Positions 1 to 6,483 of a stretch of DNA of 9,351 nt are shown piece after piece. The DNA comes from an uncultured Eubacteriales bacterium (GTDB taxonomy: Bacteria; Bacillota; Clostridia; Christensenellales; UBA1242), in NCBI GenBank assembly GCA_948949055.1, contig CARBWQ010000020.1, positions 1-9,351 on the forward strand, read 5' to 3'. Made by a program: the position numbers and the translations under genes. Below the pieces are notes generated by a model, which saw nothing but the letters and a program-made list of their open reading frames with translations, was not told the origin of the DNA and searched no databases. Each line of letters starts with the position of its first letter. Within the stretch, counting starts at the first letter, position 1.

Positions 1-2
1 CT

Positions 3-260
3 TCTGCCGAGGTTATGGCTAGGGTGGTTTCGCTATTCAAATCATTACAGGGCAACCGTGATGATGTAAACAAGGCTATAAAGGAACTGTCTATGTATGA
101 CTATTACAACATTTATGACGGTTCAATTATTGCTTATAGAAAGGTAAACGAAAATGCTGCTATACACTTTGATCAATTAAATGGCTATTTCCTTGACACA
201 AACAGTGTTCTTAGTAGAGCATTAAACCTTCTTAATCTTACGGTTATAAATAATGGATAA
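3..260 (+). CDS. 3' end of an unrecognised gene (5' truncated by window edge)
   Basis: The frame is open from the first bases (S-A-E-V before the first Met at position 15), so this is most likely the C-terminal ~85 residues of a longer protein, not a gene starting at 15; there is no Shine-Dalgarno sequence before that ATG. The visible part is soluble-looking. It has a charged helical stretch (GNRDDVNKAIKEL), an aromatic/acidic segment (YDYYNIYDG) and a hydrophobic Leu/Asn-rich end. No family was recognised and no function is proposed. A strong intrinsic terminator follows 22 bases after the stop, so this is the last gene of its transcript and is not cotranscribed with gltX. Confidence 0.6.
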   Translation, partial: SAEVMARVVSLFKSLQGNRDDVNKAIKELSMYDYYNIYDGSIIAYRKVNENAAIHFDQLNGYFLDTNSVLSRALNLLNLTVINNG

Positions 261-281
261 AATTGAAAATTTATATTTTGT

Positions 282-313
282 AAAGATGCTATTAAATTTA
301 GCATCTTTTTTTA
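282..313 (+). terminator. Intrinsic terminator after the partial gene
   Basis: A perfect 10-bp stem (282-291 with 299-308) around a 7-nt loop is followed by a run of T to 312. It ends the upstream transcript and separates it from the gltX promoter. Confidence 0.9.
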
Positions 314-377
314 ATATAACTATGAAAAAAATTGTAATTATAATTTAATTTAAAAGCTCTCTTTTTATAAATTTGTT

Positions 378-405
378 TTGAAAATTTTTATTTTTGTGTT
401 ATAAA
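378..405 (+). promoter_or_regulatory. Predicted gltX promoter (sigma-A type)
   Basis: TTGAAA (378-383), a 16-bp spacer and TATAAA (400-405), with a TGT just before the -10 (extended -10). The start point would be near 412, leaving a leader of about 17 nt that holds the RBS. This is pattern matching in very AT-rich DNA, so the exact hexamers are uncertain. Confidence 0.5.
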
Positions 406-428
406 TATATAGCAAAAAAGGAGATGTT

Positions 429-2066
429 ATGAATTACAATGATATTGCAAACCTTATATTCCCAGATGTGACAATGTCGCCTGAGGAGGTTATTGCAAAA
501 TATCCGAAAAGAAATTTAAAGGAAGGTCAAATGGTTACTAGATTTGCACCAAGCCCAACTGGTCTTGTGCATATTGGAAACTTTTTTCAGGCTTTTATTA
601 GTTATAACATTGCTAAAAATACCGACGGAATTTTATTTTTAAGAATAGAGGATACAGATCGCAAACGTGAAAAAATCGAGGCTAAACAAGTTTTGTATGA
701 CGTATTGAAACGCTTTGAAATGTCTTTCGATGAATATCAAACATTAGATGGAAAGGACATAGGAGATTATGGTCCATATGTTCAAAGTCAAAGGAATGAT
801 ATCTATAAGGTATTTGCAAAGAAGCTTGTAAGCGAAGGTAAGGCTTTCCCATGTTTCTGCAAAAAAACAGAAGGTAAAGAAGATGTTTTAAAACAACGTG
901 AAACCAAGTTTGTAGAAAATGATGAAAGAGAATATGATCCATGTCGTGATTTAAGCTATGAGGAGATAAAGGCTCATATTGACAATGGAGATAGTTTTGC
1001 GATAAGACTAAAAACAAAAAATAAAGGTGATGAGAGAATTGTATTCAATGACCTTATTAAAGGTGATATTGAAGCAAAAGCCAACGCAAAAGACTTTGTT
1101 ATCTTAAAAAGTGATGGAACTCCTCCCTATCCTTTTGCACATGCAATTGATGATACTCTAATGGGTACAAACATTGTAGTGCGTGGCGAAGAATATATTG
1201 CTTCAACCCCAGCCCATGTCGAACTATTTGAGGCGCTTGGCTTTAAGCAGATTCAATATTGCCATAACCCACTGATATATAAACTTAACGACCTTGGAAA
1301 CAGACGTAAAATTTCAAAGAGATATGACCCAGAGTCAAATATGATGTTCTTCTGCGAAAATGGTTATCCAAATGAAGCAGTCTATGAATATCTTTTGAAT
1401 ATGATAAATTCTGGCTTTGAAATTTGGAGAAAAAACAATCCAGAAAAAAGCTGGAAAGAATTTAAGTTCAAGCCAAGCGATATCACAACAGTTGCTCCAA
1501 TATTTGACCTTGTTAAACTTAATGATATTTCAAAAAACGTTATTTCACTTTTAAGTGGCGAAAAACTTTATGAAAATTGGCTGAATTGGGCAAGAGAATA
1601 TGATAAAGATTTATCTAAAATTCTTGAAGAGAATAGAGAAAAATTTGTTAAAGTTTGCCAAATGGATAGAGATGGCAGACCTAAGCCAAGAAAAGATATC
1701 TTTAATTATCAGATGATGAAAGATAAGTTTAACTATTTCTTCTCTGCTCCAATATCTTTCAATATTGCTGATGAAGACAAAGAAAAGGCAAATGAACTAT
1801 TAAGTGCTTATAGAGAAAACTTTAAAATGCCTTCTTCAAATGAAGAATGGTTTAATGAAGTTAAAGAACTTGCTGGCAAGCTTGGCTATGCAACTGATAA
1901 TAAACTTTATAAAGAAAATCCAAATGAGTTTAAGGGTAATGTTGCAAAAGCGTGTGAGTTTATTAGACTTGCAATTACCGGCGAAAAGGATTCTCCAACT
2001 CTCTTCACAATTATGGAAATATTAGGTGAAGATGAAGTTAAAGCGAGATTGAATGTTAAATTTTAG
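429..2066 (+). CDS. gltX: Glutamate--tRNA ligase (GluRS), class I
   Basis: Charges tRNA-Glu with glutamate in the cytosol; in many Firmicutes GluRS is non-discriminating and also loads tRNA-Gln for the GatCAB transamidation route, which cannot be decided here. The 545-residue protein carries the class I signatures. APSPTGLVHIG (40-50) holds the HIGH-type motif (HIGN, 48-51), followed by LRIEDTD (71-77). C142 and C144 with Y169 and C172 look like a zinc-binding knuckle, and GTPPYPFAHAIDD lies at 230-242. The KMSKS-type loop is KISKR (294-298). The C-terminal part is the helical anticodon-binding region. About 35 residues precede the catalytic start, and overall length is above the usual 470-500. 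The ATG follows an AAAAAGGAG RBS (415-423) at normal spacing. Single-gene transcript with its own promoter and terminator. Confidence 0.95.
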   Translation: MNYNDIANLIFPDVTMSPEEVIAKYPKRNLKEGQMVTRFAPSPTGLVHIGNFFQAFISYNIAKNTDGILFLRIEDTDRKREKIEAKQVLYDVLKRFEMSFDEYQTLDGKDIGDYGPYVQSQRNDIYKVFAKKLVSEGKAFPCFCKKTEGKEDVLKQRETKFVENDEREYDPCRDLSYEEIKAHIDNGDSFAIRLKTKNKGDERIVFNDLIKGDIEAKANAKDFVILKSDGTPPYPFAHAIDDTLMGTNIVVRGEEYIASTPAHVELFEALGFKQIQYCHNPLIYKLNDLGNRRKISKRYDPESNMMFFCENGYPNEAVYEYLLNMINSGFEIWRKNNPEKSWKEFKFKPSDITTVAPIFDLVKLNDISKNVISLLSGEKLYENWLNWAREYDKDLSKILEENREKFVKVCQMDRDGRPKPRKDIFNYQMMKDKFNYFFSAPISFNIADEDKEKANELLSAYRENFKMPSSNEEWFNEVKELAGKLGYATDNKLYKENPNEFKGNVAKACEFIRLAITGEKDSPTLFTIMEILGEDEVKARLNVKF

Positions 2067-2105
2067 AAATAAACAATCCTGAAAGAAAAAAAATTTTGAA
2101 ACTAG

Positions 2106-2143
2106 AAAAAAGAACCTAATTAATTAACCAAGGTTCTTTTTTT
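2106..2143 (+). terminator. Intrinsic terminator of gltX
   Basis: A 12-bp stem (2106-2117 with 2131-2142; core GAACCT/AGGTTC flanked by A and T runs) around a 13-nt loop, with the T run continuing to 2143. It lies about 40 nt after the gltX stop. Confidence 0.88.
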
Positions 2144-2171
2144 GCTGTCATTTTAGTTTGTTTTTTTTGTA

Positions 2172-2200
2172 TTTACATTTTAAAAAGCATATGCTATAAT
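2172..2200 (+). promoter_or_regulatory. Promoter of the broken LRR/DUF6273-like gene
   Basis: TTTACA (2172-2177), a 17-bp spacer and a perfect TATAAT (2195-2200), preceded by TGC as an extended -10. This is the best-formed promoter in the window. The leader to the GTG at 2270 is about 60 nt. Its intactness contrasts with the damaged gene it serves. Confidence 0.75.
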
Positions 2201-2269
2201 AAACATGAAATAGAAATTTAGAAAAATAGCGATAAGAATTTAAAATGTTTTTACTAGAAAGGGGATCGG

Positions 2270-2521
2270 GTGGATAGAATAGTCAAAGACTGGACAAAAG
2301 ATTTGGTGCCAAGGGTTTCGCAGGTGATAAATGGTCATAATGTCACCGATCTTATTTCGTTGAAACCAATAGAAGAAGCAAAAAATGAAGAGGAAATGTA
2401 TTTAAGAAAATCTAATACAGATTTTGTTTTGATGAACGATGGCTTAAATGGAGGTTGGTACTCTGCTAATGGAAAAAGTGTTGGTGCATATTTTCTATTA
2501 AATCCAGATATTAACAAATAA
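2270..2521 (+). pseudogene. Segment 1 of the broken gene: N-terminus to the TAA
   Basis: 83 codons from a GTG start five bases after AAAGGGG (2258-2264), the only convincing start in the locus. The end (NGGWYSANGK then GAYFLLNPDINK) resembles the last strands of a DUF6273-type module, which normally run on into a G-V-R-P-A-L-S-L-like ending. That ending is found in frame immediately after the stop (CEGVCPRLSLKY, encoded at about 2573-2608), so the TAA cuts the module in the middle. If translated today, only this short N-terminal piece would be made. Confidence 0.7.
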
Positions 2522-3580
2522 GAGTCTATTTATGTAGTAAGTTCTTCTATTCGAAGGACTGATTATAAAAACTGTGAAGGCGTTTGTCCTCGTCTATCGT
2601 TGAAATATGAGGGTATTAAAGCAAATTTAAAAGAATTAAAAGAAAGTGGCGTAGTAAACAAAAGGATTTACAAATACGACACAGACGAGGAATTTACTTT
2701 TGACACTATTTCTCTTGGTGAATATCCACAAAGAAAGGTTGATAGTAGTTTAGAAGAAAAACTTGAAGACCTTTATAATGGAGGCGAGCTTAAAGAGGGG
2801 CTAAAATGCACTGGCCGTTTATATTCTGTAAACGGCAGTAAAGCAAACGATAAAATCTTATTACGACATCTCGCTGAGTTTGAGTATAATGGCGAGCGTT
2901 ATGTCCGATTAAGATTAAATATGGTATGGGACTTTTACAAATATGGAGATGGCAAAAATGTTGGATGGCTGAAAGTAGAGCCTATTGAGTTTAGAATATT
3001 AAATTTCGATGATATTGAAAAAGGTCAGAGTGACATACTTGAACTTGAAGCAATGGAATCATTATTTAACAATTTTCAATACTATCAAATGATAAATTCT
3101 TATAACAAAGATGCCGATTTTGTTTGGCAAAATTCACCAATAAGAGCATTTTTAAATAGTTCAAGCACAAATGAACTAGATGGAGATAAGCTTTTAACAG
3201 CTGACCTTCAATATGACTTTACTCAAACTGGTTTTTTAAATCAAGCTTTAAATATGACAAGACAGGCAAGCCGTGTTTATACTATTCCACAAACAGAAAC
3301 TGAAATATGTAGCTATGCTTTTGATGGCTGTGTGGGGCTAGAAAAGATTATTATACCTTCTAATGTGAAACTTATTGGAGAGGGAGCTTTCAATGATATC
3401 AAAAATTCTCAAATAATTTTTAGAGATCATGAAGAGGAAGTATTTTTATCGCCAATGACTTTTCGTTACATTGGAATGGAATACATTTATCTACCTAAGA
3501 CTAATAGTGACGTCATTTTATCGCCTTATTTAGACCAATCGTTAGAAAAAGATTGTTTAAGATTGGATTTTAAAAAATAA
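2522..3580 (+). pseudogene. Segment 2: DUF6273-like module and BspA-type LRR
   Basis: Open in the same frame as segment 1 from directly after the TAA. The first available start codon is a TTG at 2600 with no RBS, and it already lies inside conserved sequence, so independent translation is unlikely. It contains ISLGEYPQ (about 2708-2731), VGWLKVEPIEFRIL (2960-3001) and W..SPIRAFLN (about 3125-3157), typical of DUF6273-like modules. One clear leucine-rich repeat follows (about 3275-3394: ICSYAFDGC, then LEKIIIPSNVKLIGEGAF). It ends LRLDFKK at an A6 run followed by TAA. Removing one base of the T4/A6 run would fuse it to segment 3 as ...DFKNNEFSWMRFLNK. Confidence 0.65.
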
Positions 3581-3593
3581 TGAATTCTCATGG

Positions 3594-4061
3594 ATGAGAT
3601 TTTTAAATAAGAATTATAGACAAAACTTTTTAAAACTAACTCAGCTAAAAGAAGAAGGCAAAATCGGATTTATGCCACCAAGGTTTACTTTAATTACATT
3701 TCCTTCAAGTCAAATTGAAAACTATGTTGTAAACAAAAACTACAAAAGATGGGGCAATTTTATTAAACAGCTTGGAATATATAAGCTTCAAGAAGGTGAT
3801 GAAAAAACACTTACACTGACAGATCTTATGAAAATATATTATGCTGTTGGAGGTTTTTCTGAAAATCAAGGCGAAAGCGAAAAGGCCTATGAATATCTAC
3901 TAAATTGTTTTAAATCTCGTCTTGAAACACTGGCGACCAAAGAGGGTTATCATGGAGATGGTTTACCATATTTACTTGACGAAGTGCATGAAGATTTTAA
4001 TGGACTTGTATTAAATGGTGAATATAACAAGACTTTTGCTAAGTTTTTTATGAGATACTAG
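3594..4061 (+). pseudogene. Segment 3: helical C-terminal region, +1 frame
   Basis: 155 codons from an ATG without an RBS; the frame is open upstream to 3561, overlapping the end of segment 2. The piece is mostly helical and soluble. It carries LGIYKLQ followed by LTDLMKIYYAVGGF and EKAYEYLL, which I associate from memory with a region following the LRR in related Clostridia proteins. It ends KFFMRY at a TAG, after which the frame continues KNNREFMCFK. A single substitution from an aromatic or other codon would explain the stop. Confidence 0.6.
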
Positions 4062-4466
4062 AAAAATAATAGAGAGTTTATGTGCTTTAAGCCAAGATCT
4101 GATTTTTATAGGACTAAACCAATTGATTATCTTTGCGCTACCCATAAAAATTTTGATGAAATAACCAAATATTATCCAAATAGAGTAGAAAATGGAAATG
4201 AAAGAAGATCTCTTTTAACTCCCGAATTGATTGCAAGTTATCTTCAAAGAAAGAAATACGAAAATGTTAAAAATGGAAACGAGAAACTTGCTAAACATAG
4301 AAATTATCGAGGTTATAGTGATGCTGAATCAGGACAATATATTCTTAAAACTTATGGTGACGTTACTCAGGCTTATGCCAACGTTGTCATAAGTGCAATC
4401 AATAAAGCCAAAGATGACTTGGAGAATACTTCTATATCAAACGAAGAAATATCGCCAGAAATATAA
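4062..4466 (+). pseudogene. Segment 4: C-terminal end of the broken gene
   Basis: Open in the frame of segment 3 straight after the TAG; the first Met is at 4080, preceded only by a weak AGAG. It contains DYLCATHKNFDEI, YYPNRVENGNERRSLL and ASYLQRKKYENVKNGNEKLA, all polar and soluble, then a low-complexity acidic tail (ISNEEISPEI). The TAA overlaps the 5' arm of the terminator hairpin, so the end looks native. From memory, related proteins continue into a further globular C-terminal module after the YENV..GN.. motif. If so, this copy is also shortened; this could not be verified. Confidence 0.55.
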
Positions 4467-4497
4467 AAGATCGCTAAAATTTTTTGCGATTTTTTTG
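4465..4497 (+). terminator. Intrinsic terminator of the broken LRR gene
   Basis: A 10-bp stem with one G-U pair (4465-4474 with 4486-4495; core ATCGC/GCGAT) around an 11-nt loop is followed by T to 4496. A short T4 on the opposite strand could let it also stop the convergent alkyltransferase transcript, but weakly. Confidence 0.8.
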
Positions 4498-4523
4498 TGT
4501 TTTTAATAGTTTTTTCAATAATT

Positions 4524-4826
4524 TTAGTCAAATTTATATAAATGTTTTGAAAGATTTACCTTTTTGTCGCAAAATGTAACACCTTCATTTGCCAATAATT
4601 CATATTGTTTAAATTCGCCTCCAAAAGCGAAAGCAGGAGATAAACTTCCGTCTGCAAAGACCACGCGATGACAGGGAATATTCTTTGGATCAGGATTTTT
4701 ATGTAATGCCCAGCCAACTTGCCTTGCACATCTTGGGTGGCCTATATATTGTGCAATAGTTCCATAGGTTGCAACCTTGCCTTTCGGTATAAGTGATACT
4801 GCATGATAAATTTTTTGATATAACAT
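4524..4826 (-). CDS. Single-domain O6-alkylguanine-DNA alkyltransferase-like protein (MGMT family)
   Basis: The 100-residue protein corresponds to the C-terminal DNA-binding/alkyl-acceptor domain of Ada/Ogt/MGMT; the usual N-terminal domain is absent. Visible signatures are IPKGKVATYGTIAQYIG (13-29), a winged-helix recognition segment, and CARQVGWALHKNP (33-45) with the probable Arg finger R35. PCHRV (51-55) holds the acceptor C52, followed by GG..K.YELLANEGV. The family accepts the alkyl group from O6-alkylguanine onto this Cys in a one-time reaction. Alkyltransferase-like (ATL) proteins of the same size normally have Trp there (PWHRV), so this one may be catalytically competent, or may bind lesions as a sensor. 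Start: ATG after AGAAGGTG. Transcribed towards the broken LRR gene and away from the DUF6774-like gene. Confidence 0.88.
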   Translation of the reverse strand: MLYQKIYHAVSLIPKGKVATYGTIAQYIGHPRCARQVGWALHKNPDPKNIPCHRVVFADGSLSPAFAFGGEFKQYELLANEGVTFCDKKVNLSKHLYKFD

Positions 4827-4832
4827 TTCACA

Positions 4833-4966
4833 CCTTCTTTTTGATAATAATAGATTTTTAATGTATTATTATAGAAATTTGACACCTTCTTTTTTAATAA
4901 TGCTGTTTTTTAATATTGAAAAATAAAAATTTTATCCTTCCTTTTTACAATAATATCATTTTTTAA
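4833..4966. repeat. Three degenerate repeats about 52 bp apart in the alkyltransferase leader
   Basis: Cores at 4833-4862, 4885-4912 and 4936-4966 share CCTTC(T/C)TTTT, ATAAT and TTTTTTAA in the same order, with offsets of 52 and 51 bp. On the minus strand each copy presents an SD-like AAGAAGG or AAGGAAGG. Only the copy nearest the gene is followed by an ATG. The DNA is very AT-rich, so part of the similarity could be compositional. Confidence 0.5.
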
Positions 4967-4977
4967 ATAATTGTAAA
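4950..4977 (-). promoter_or_regulatory. Predicted promoter of the alkyltransferase gene
   Basis: Reading the minus strand: TTTACA (4977-4972), a 16-bp spacer ending in TGA, and TATTAT (4955-4950), an extended -10 arrangement. The start would lie near 4943, giving a leader of about 115 nt that contains the three repeats. Confidence 0.45.
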
Positions 4978-4998
4978 ACAGATTTAATAAAATATCAT
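4971..4998 (+). promoter_or_regulatory. Predicted promoter of the DUF6774-like gene
   Basis: TTGTAA (4971-4976), a 16-bp spacer and TATCAT (4993-4998). Its -35 overlaps the -35 of the divergent alkyltransferase promoter. The start point would fall near 5005, only about four bases before the ATG at 5009. Confidence 0.35.
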
Positions 4999-5008
4999 AA
5001 ATAATATT

Positions 5009-5215
5009 ATGGAAAAAGAAGAATTTGAAGGAAAGGGCAAATGTCGGATAGATGGAAGAATAAAAATGACCGGGTGCGAAATGGTTACTCTTGCTGGGAG
5101 CATTGCTATTTGTCTTGGTGAAAAATATGGAAGAGAAGATTTGAAAAAATTAAAAATTCTTTTTTCAGCAATTACTGCTAATATTTCAGTTATAGAACAT
5201 GATAAAAAAGACTAA
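5009..5215 (+). CDS. Small DUF6774-like protein
   Basis: The 68-residue protein contains TGCEMVTLAGSIAICLGEKYGREDLKKLKILFSAITANISVI-type sequence. A Cys-Glu-(Leu/Met)-Val motif is followed by two amphipathic helices around a short charged turn, the pattern I associate with the small DUF6774 proteins common in Clostridia; their function is unknown. No transmembrane segment is convincing; the first helix is hydrophobic but short. No RBS precedes the ATG at 5009. A second in-frame ATG at 5066 (49 residues), seven bases after GGAAG, would begin right at the conserved part, so the start is uncertain. Flanked by a divergent alkyltransferase and convergent spmB; single-gene transcript ending at the hairpin that overlaps its stop. 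Confidence 0.7.
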   Translation: MEKEEFEGKGKCRIDGRIKMTGCEMVTLAGSIAICLGEKYGREDLKKLKILFSAITANISVIEHDKKD

Positions 5216-5247
5216 TCATTTTATAAGTAAAATATAAATGATAAGTC
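5210..5247. terminator. Shared bidirectional terminator, DUF6774-like gene / spmB
   Basis: A 12-position stem with one A-A mismatch (5210-5221 with 5236-5247) encloses a 14-nt loop. On the minus strand it is followed directly by T6 (complement of 5204-5209), a canonical end for spmAB. On the plus strand only a T-rich stretch follows. The stem includes the stop codon of the DUF6774-like gene (5213-5215). Confidence 0.75.
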
Positions 5248-5254
5248 TATTTGT

Positions 5255-5761
5255 TTATATTATTTTACACAGCAGACAAGCCACAACTGAACCTACGACC
5301 GAAGCGATAAGTGCAACAGGAATTGCATATAAAAGTCTTTTCACCTTCGTTTGAGAGGTATAAACGGCAGTTACATAAAATATGGTTTCACTGCAACCAA
5401 GTATAACGCAGGCACAACGTGAGATATAGCTATCAGCACCATATTCAAGTAGAACATTATTTAATAGTGCATAGCTTCCAGAACCTGTAAATGGTCTGAG
5501 TAGCACAAGTTCTATAAGCTGACTTGGTATTCCTAGAAGGTGAAATAAAGGTGAAAAAAATTGAGCGAGTAGCAAGGTTACTCCACTTACTCTTAAAAGG
5601 GCGACTGCTATCATAATTGTGGCTATATAAGGAAAGATGTCTATTACAAGAGGAATAGCTTTTTTTGCACCTTTGACAAAAGTGTCATAAGTATTGACTT
5701 TTTTATACTTTGAATAACAAAATAGAGCAATAAAGATGACAGGAATTATATAAGCACTCAT
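5255..5761 (-). CDS. spmB: Spore maturation protein B
   Basis: 168-residue integral membrane protein, close to the ~178 of B. subtilis SpmB. Hydrophobic segments lie at about 2-18, 44-60, 114-134 and 143-166. The family (nucleoside-recognition/gate domain) motifs RPFTGSGSYALL (89-100) and LGCSETIFYVTAVY (121-134) are clear. SpmB works with SpmA in the developing spore; in B. subtilis and C. perfringens the pair is needed for full core dehydration and heat resistance, though the transported substrate is not established. The start overlaps the spmA stop by 4 nt (ATGA), with GAGGTGA as RBS inside spmA, so translation is probably coupled. It is the last gene of a two-gene minus-strand operon. Confidence 0.92.
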   Translation of the reverse strand: MSAYIIPVIFIALFCYSKYKKVNTYDTFVKGAKKAIPLVIDIFPYIATIMIAVALLRVSGVTLLLAQFFSPLFHLLGIPSQLIELVLLRPFTGSGSYALLNNVLLEYGADSYISRCACVILGCSETIFYVTAVYTSQTKVKRLLYAIPVALIASVVGSVVACLLCKII

Positions 5762-6366
5762 TTTTCGTCACCTCGCTTTGCAGGAAAAAGCTTGTCCTTT
5801 TTTTGTAATTTATTTCTTAGTTTGCCAAATAATTTCACAAGCGTCACTCCAACCACGCAGGTGCAAATGGTGGATATTAGTGTTGGCAAAATTATGTCTG
5901 CTGGGGAAACTGATCCGGCTGCCGCTCTTAGACCTATAACTGTTGACGGTAAAAGTTGGATTGAGGTTGAATTTAACACGATTAGCATTATAATGGCATG
6001 CGTAGCCACTCCACTTCCATTGTCCAGCCTTTTCATGGCTGATATTCCCATTGGTGTTGCAGCGTTGCCCAGTCCAAGCATATTGGCAGACATATTTAGT
6101 GCTATCATCTTTTCTGTTTCAGGGTCATCGATTTTAAACAGCCATTTTATAATAGGGTGCAATAGTTTTGCCAGTTTCTGACTTAGCCCACTTGCGTCAA
6201 CTATTTCTAAGATACCAAGCCAAACAGCATAAACAGCACATAACTCTATTGCAAGTGTAAGTGCGTCAGTAGAAGCGCCTATCATTGTACTTAAAATTAT
6301 CCCAGGATTGTTGAAAATAAGAAAGGATATTGAAACAACAACCATTAACAACCAAATTATATTCAT
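5758..6366 (-). CDS. spmA: Spore maturation protein A
   Basis: 202-residue membrane protein, similar in length to B. subtilis SpmA (196). It begins MNIIW like characterised SpmA proteins. The conserved block NMSANMLGLGNAATPMG (91-107) is followed by a short linker and a hydrophobic stretch with LNSTSIQLLPSTVIGLR (131-147). Hydrophobic segments lie at about 4-19, 37-55, 90-110, 122-146 and 157-178, with a basic C-terminal tail (KLRNKLQKKDK). It is the partner of SpmB in spore core dehydration. The ATG has only a weak SD-like AAGAA upstream, unlike most genes here, which could mean low or sporulation-limited translation. No sigma-A or sporulation-sigma promoter could be assigned with confidence in the 6367-6480 divergent region. 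Confidence 0.93.
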   Translation of the reverse strand: MNIIWLLMVVVSISFLIFNNPGIILSTMIGASTDALTLAIELCAVYAVWLGILEIVDASGLSQKLAKLLHPIIKWLFKIDDPETEKMIALNMSANMLGLGNAATPMGISAMKRLDNGSGVATHAIIMLIVLNSTSIQLLPSTVIGLRAAAGSVSPADIILPTLISTICTCVVGVTLVKLFGKLRNKLQKKDKLFPAKRGDEK

Positions 6367-6404
6367 AATGTAATTTATTCTTAATTTTAATGATTTAGAA
6401 TTAA

Positions 6405-6452
6405 TTGACTTTTTGTGGAATTTTGTGCAAAATAGAGTTTATAAAATATAAT
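6405..6452 (+). promoter_or_regulatory. Predicted promoter region of tatD-ksgA
   Basis: Two candidates overlap: TTGACT (6405-6410), 17 bp, CAAAAT (6428-6433); and TTGTGC (6423-6428), 18 bp, a perfect TATAAT (6447-6452). Either would place both copies of the duplicated RBS/start segment in the transcript. Confidence 0.45.
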
Positions 6453-6483
6453 TCATTTTTGGTTGAAAAGTTGATTTGATATT

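Larger units (their letters stand above)
2270..4466 (+). pseudogene. Broken DUF6273-like / BspA-type LRR protein gene (two stops, one frameshift)
   Basis: Four consecutive open segments read as one protein of roughly 730 codons. Segments 1 and 2 share a frame and are separated only by TAA at 2519-2521. Segment 3 is in the +1 frame; the frames overlap only between 3561 and 3577, which includes an A6 run (3572-3577). Segments 3 and 4 share a frame, separated only by TAG at 4059-4061. Coding-like sequence continues across each break, and segments 2-4 have no convincing RBS. Domains in order: the tail of a DUF6273-like module ending CPRLSLKY, a second such module (ISLGEYPQ, WLKVEPIEFRIL, SPIRAFLN), one or two BspA-type leucine-rich repeats with AF.GC spacing, then a helical C-terminal region. 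No signal peptide or anchor is visible. TAA and TAG end neighbouring intact genes, so recoding is unlikely. Promoter, RBS (AAAGGGG, 2258-2264) and terminator survive, suggesting recent inactivation. The function is unknown. Confidence 0.8.

Noticed and set aside
682..1017. Minus-strand open frame inside gltX
   Set aside because: It lies wholly opposite an unambiguous aminoacyl-tRNA synthetase, has no RBS and encodes a His/Leu-rich sequence typical of an antisense shadow.
2519..4061. Stop-codon reassignment (TAA and TAG read as sense)
   Set aside because: Neighbouring intact genes end naturally at TAA, TAG and TGA (ksgA and spmB/alkyltransferase with TAA, gltX with TAG, tatD with TGA), and a frameshift is also present, so damage to one gene explains the data better.
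5792..6181. Plus-strand open frame opposite spmA
   Set aside because: Fully antisense to a gene with clear family motifs; no RBS and no recognisable protein signature.
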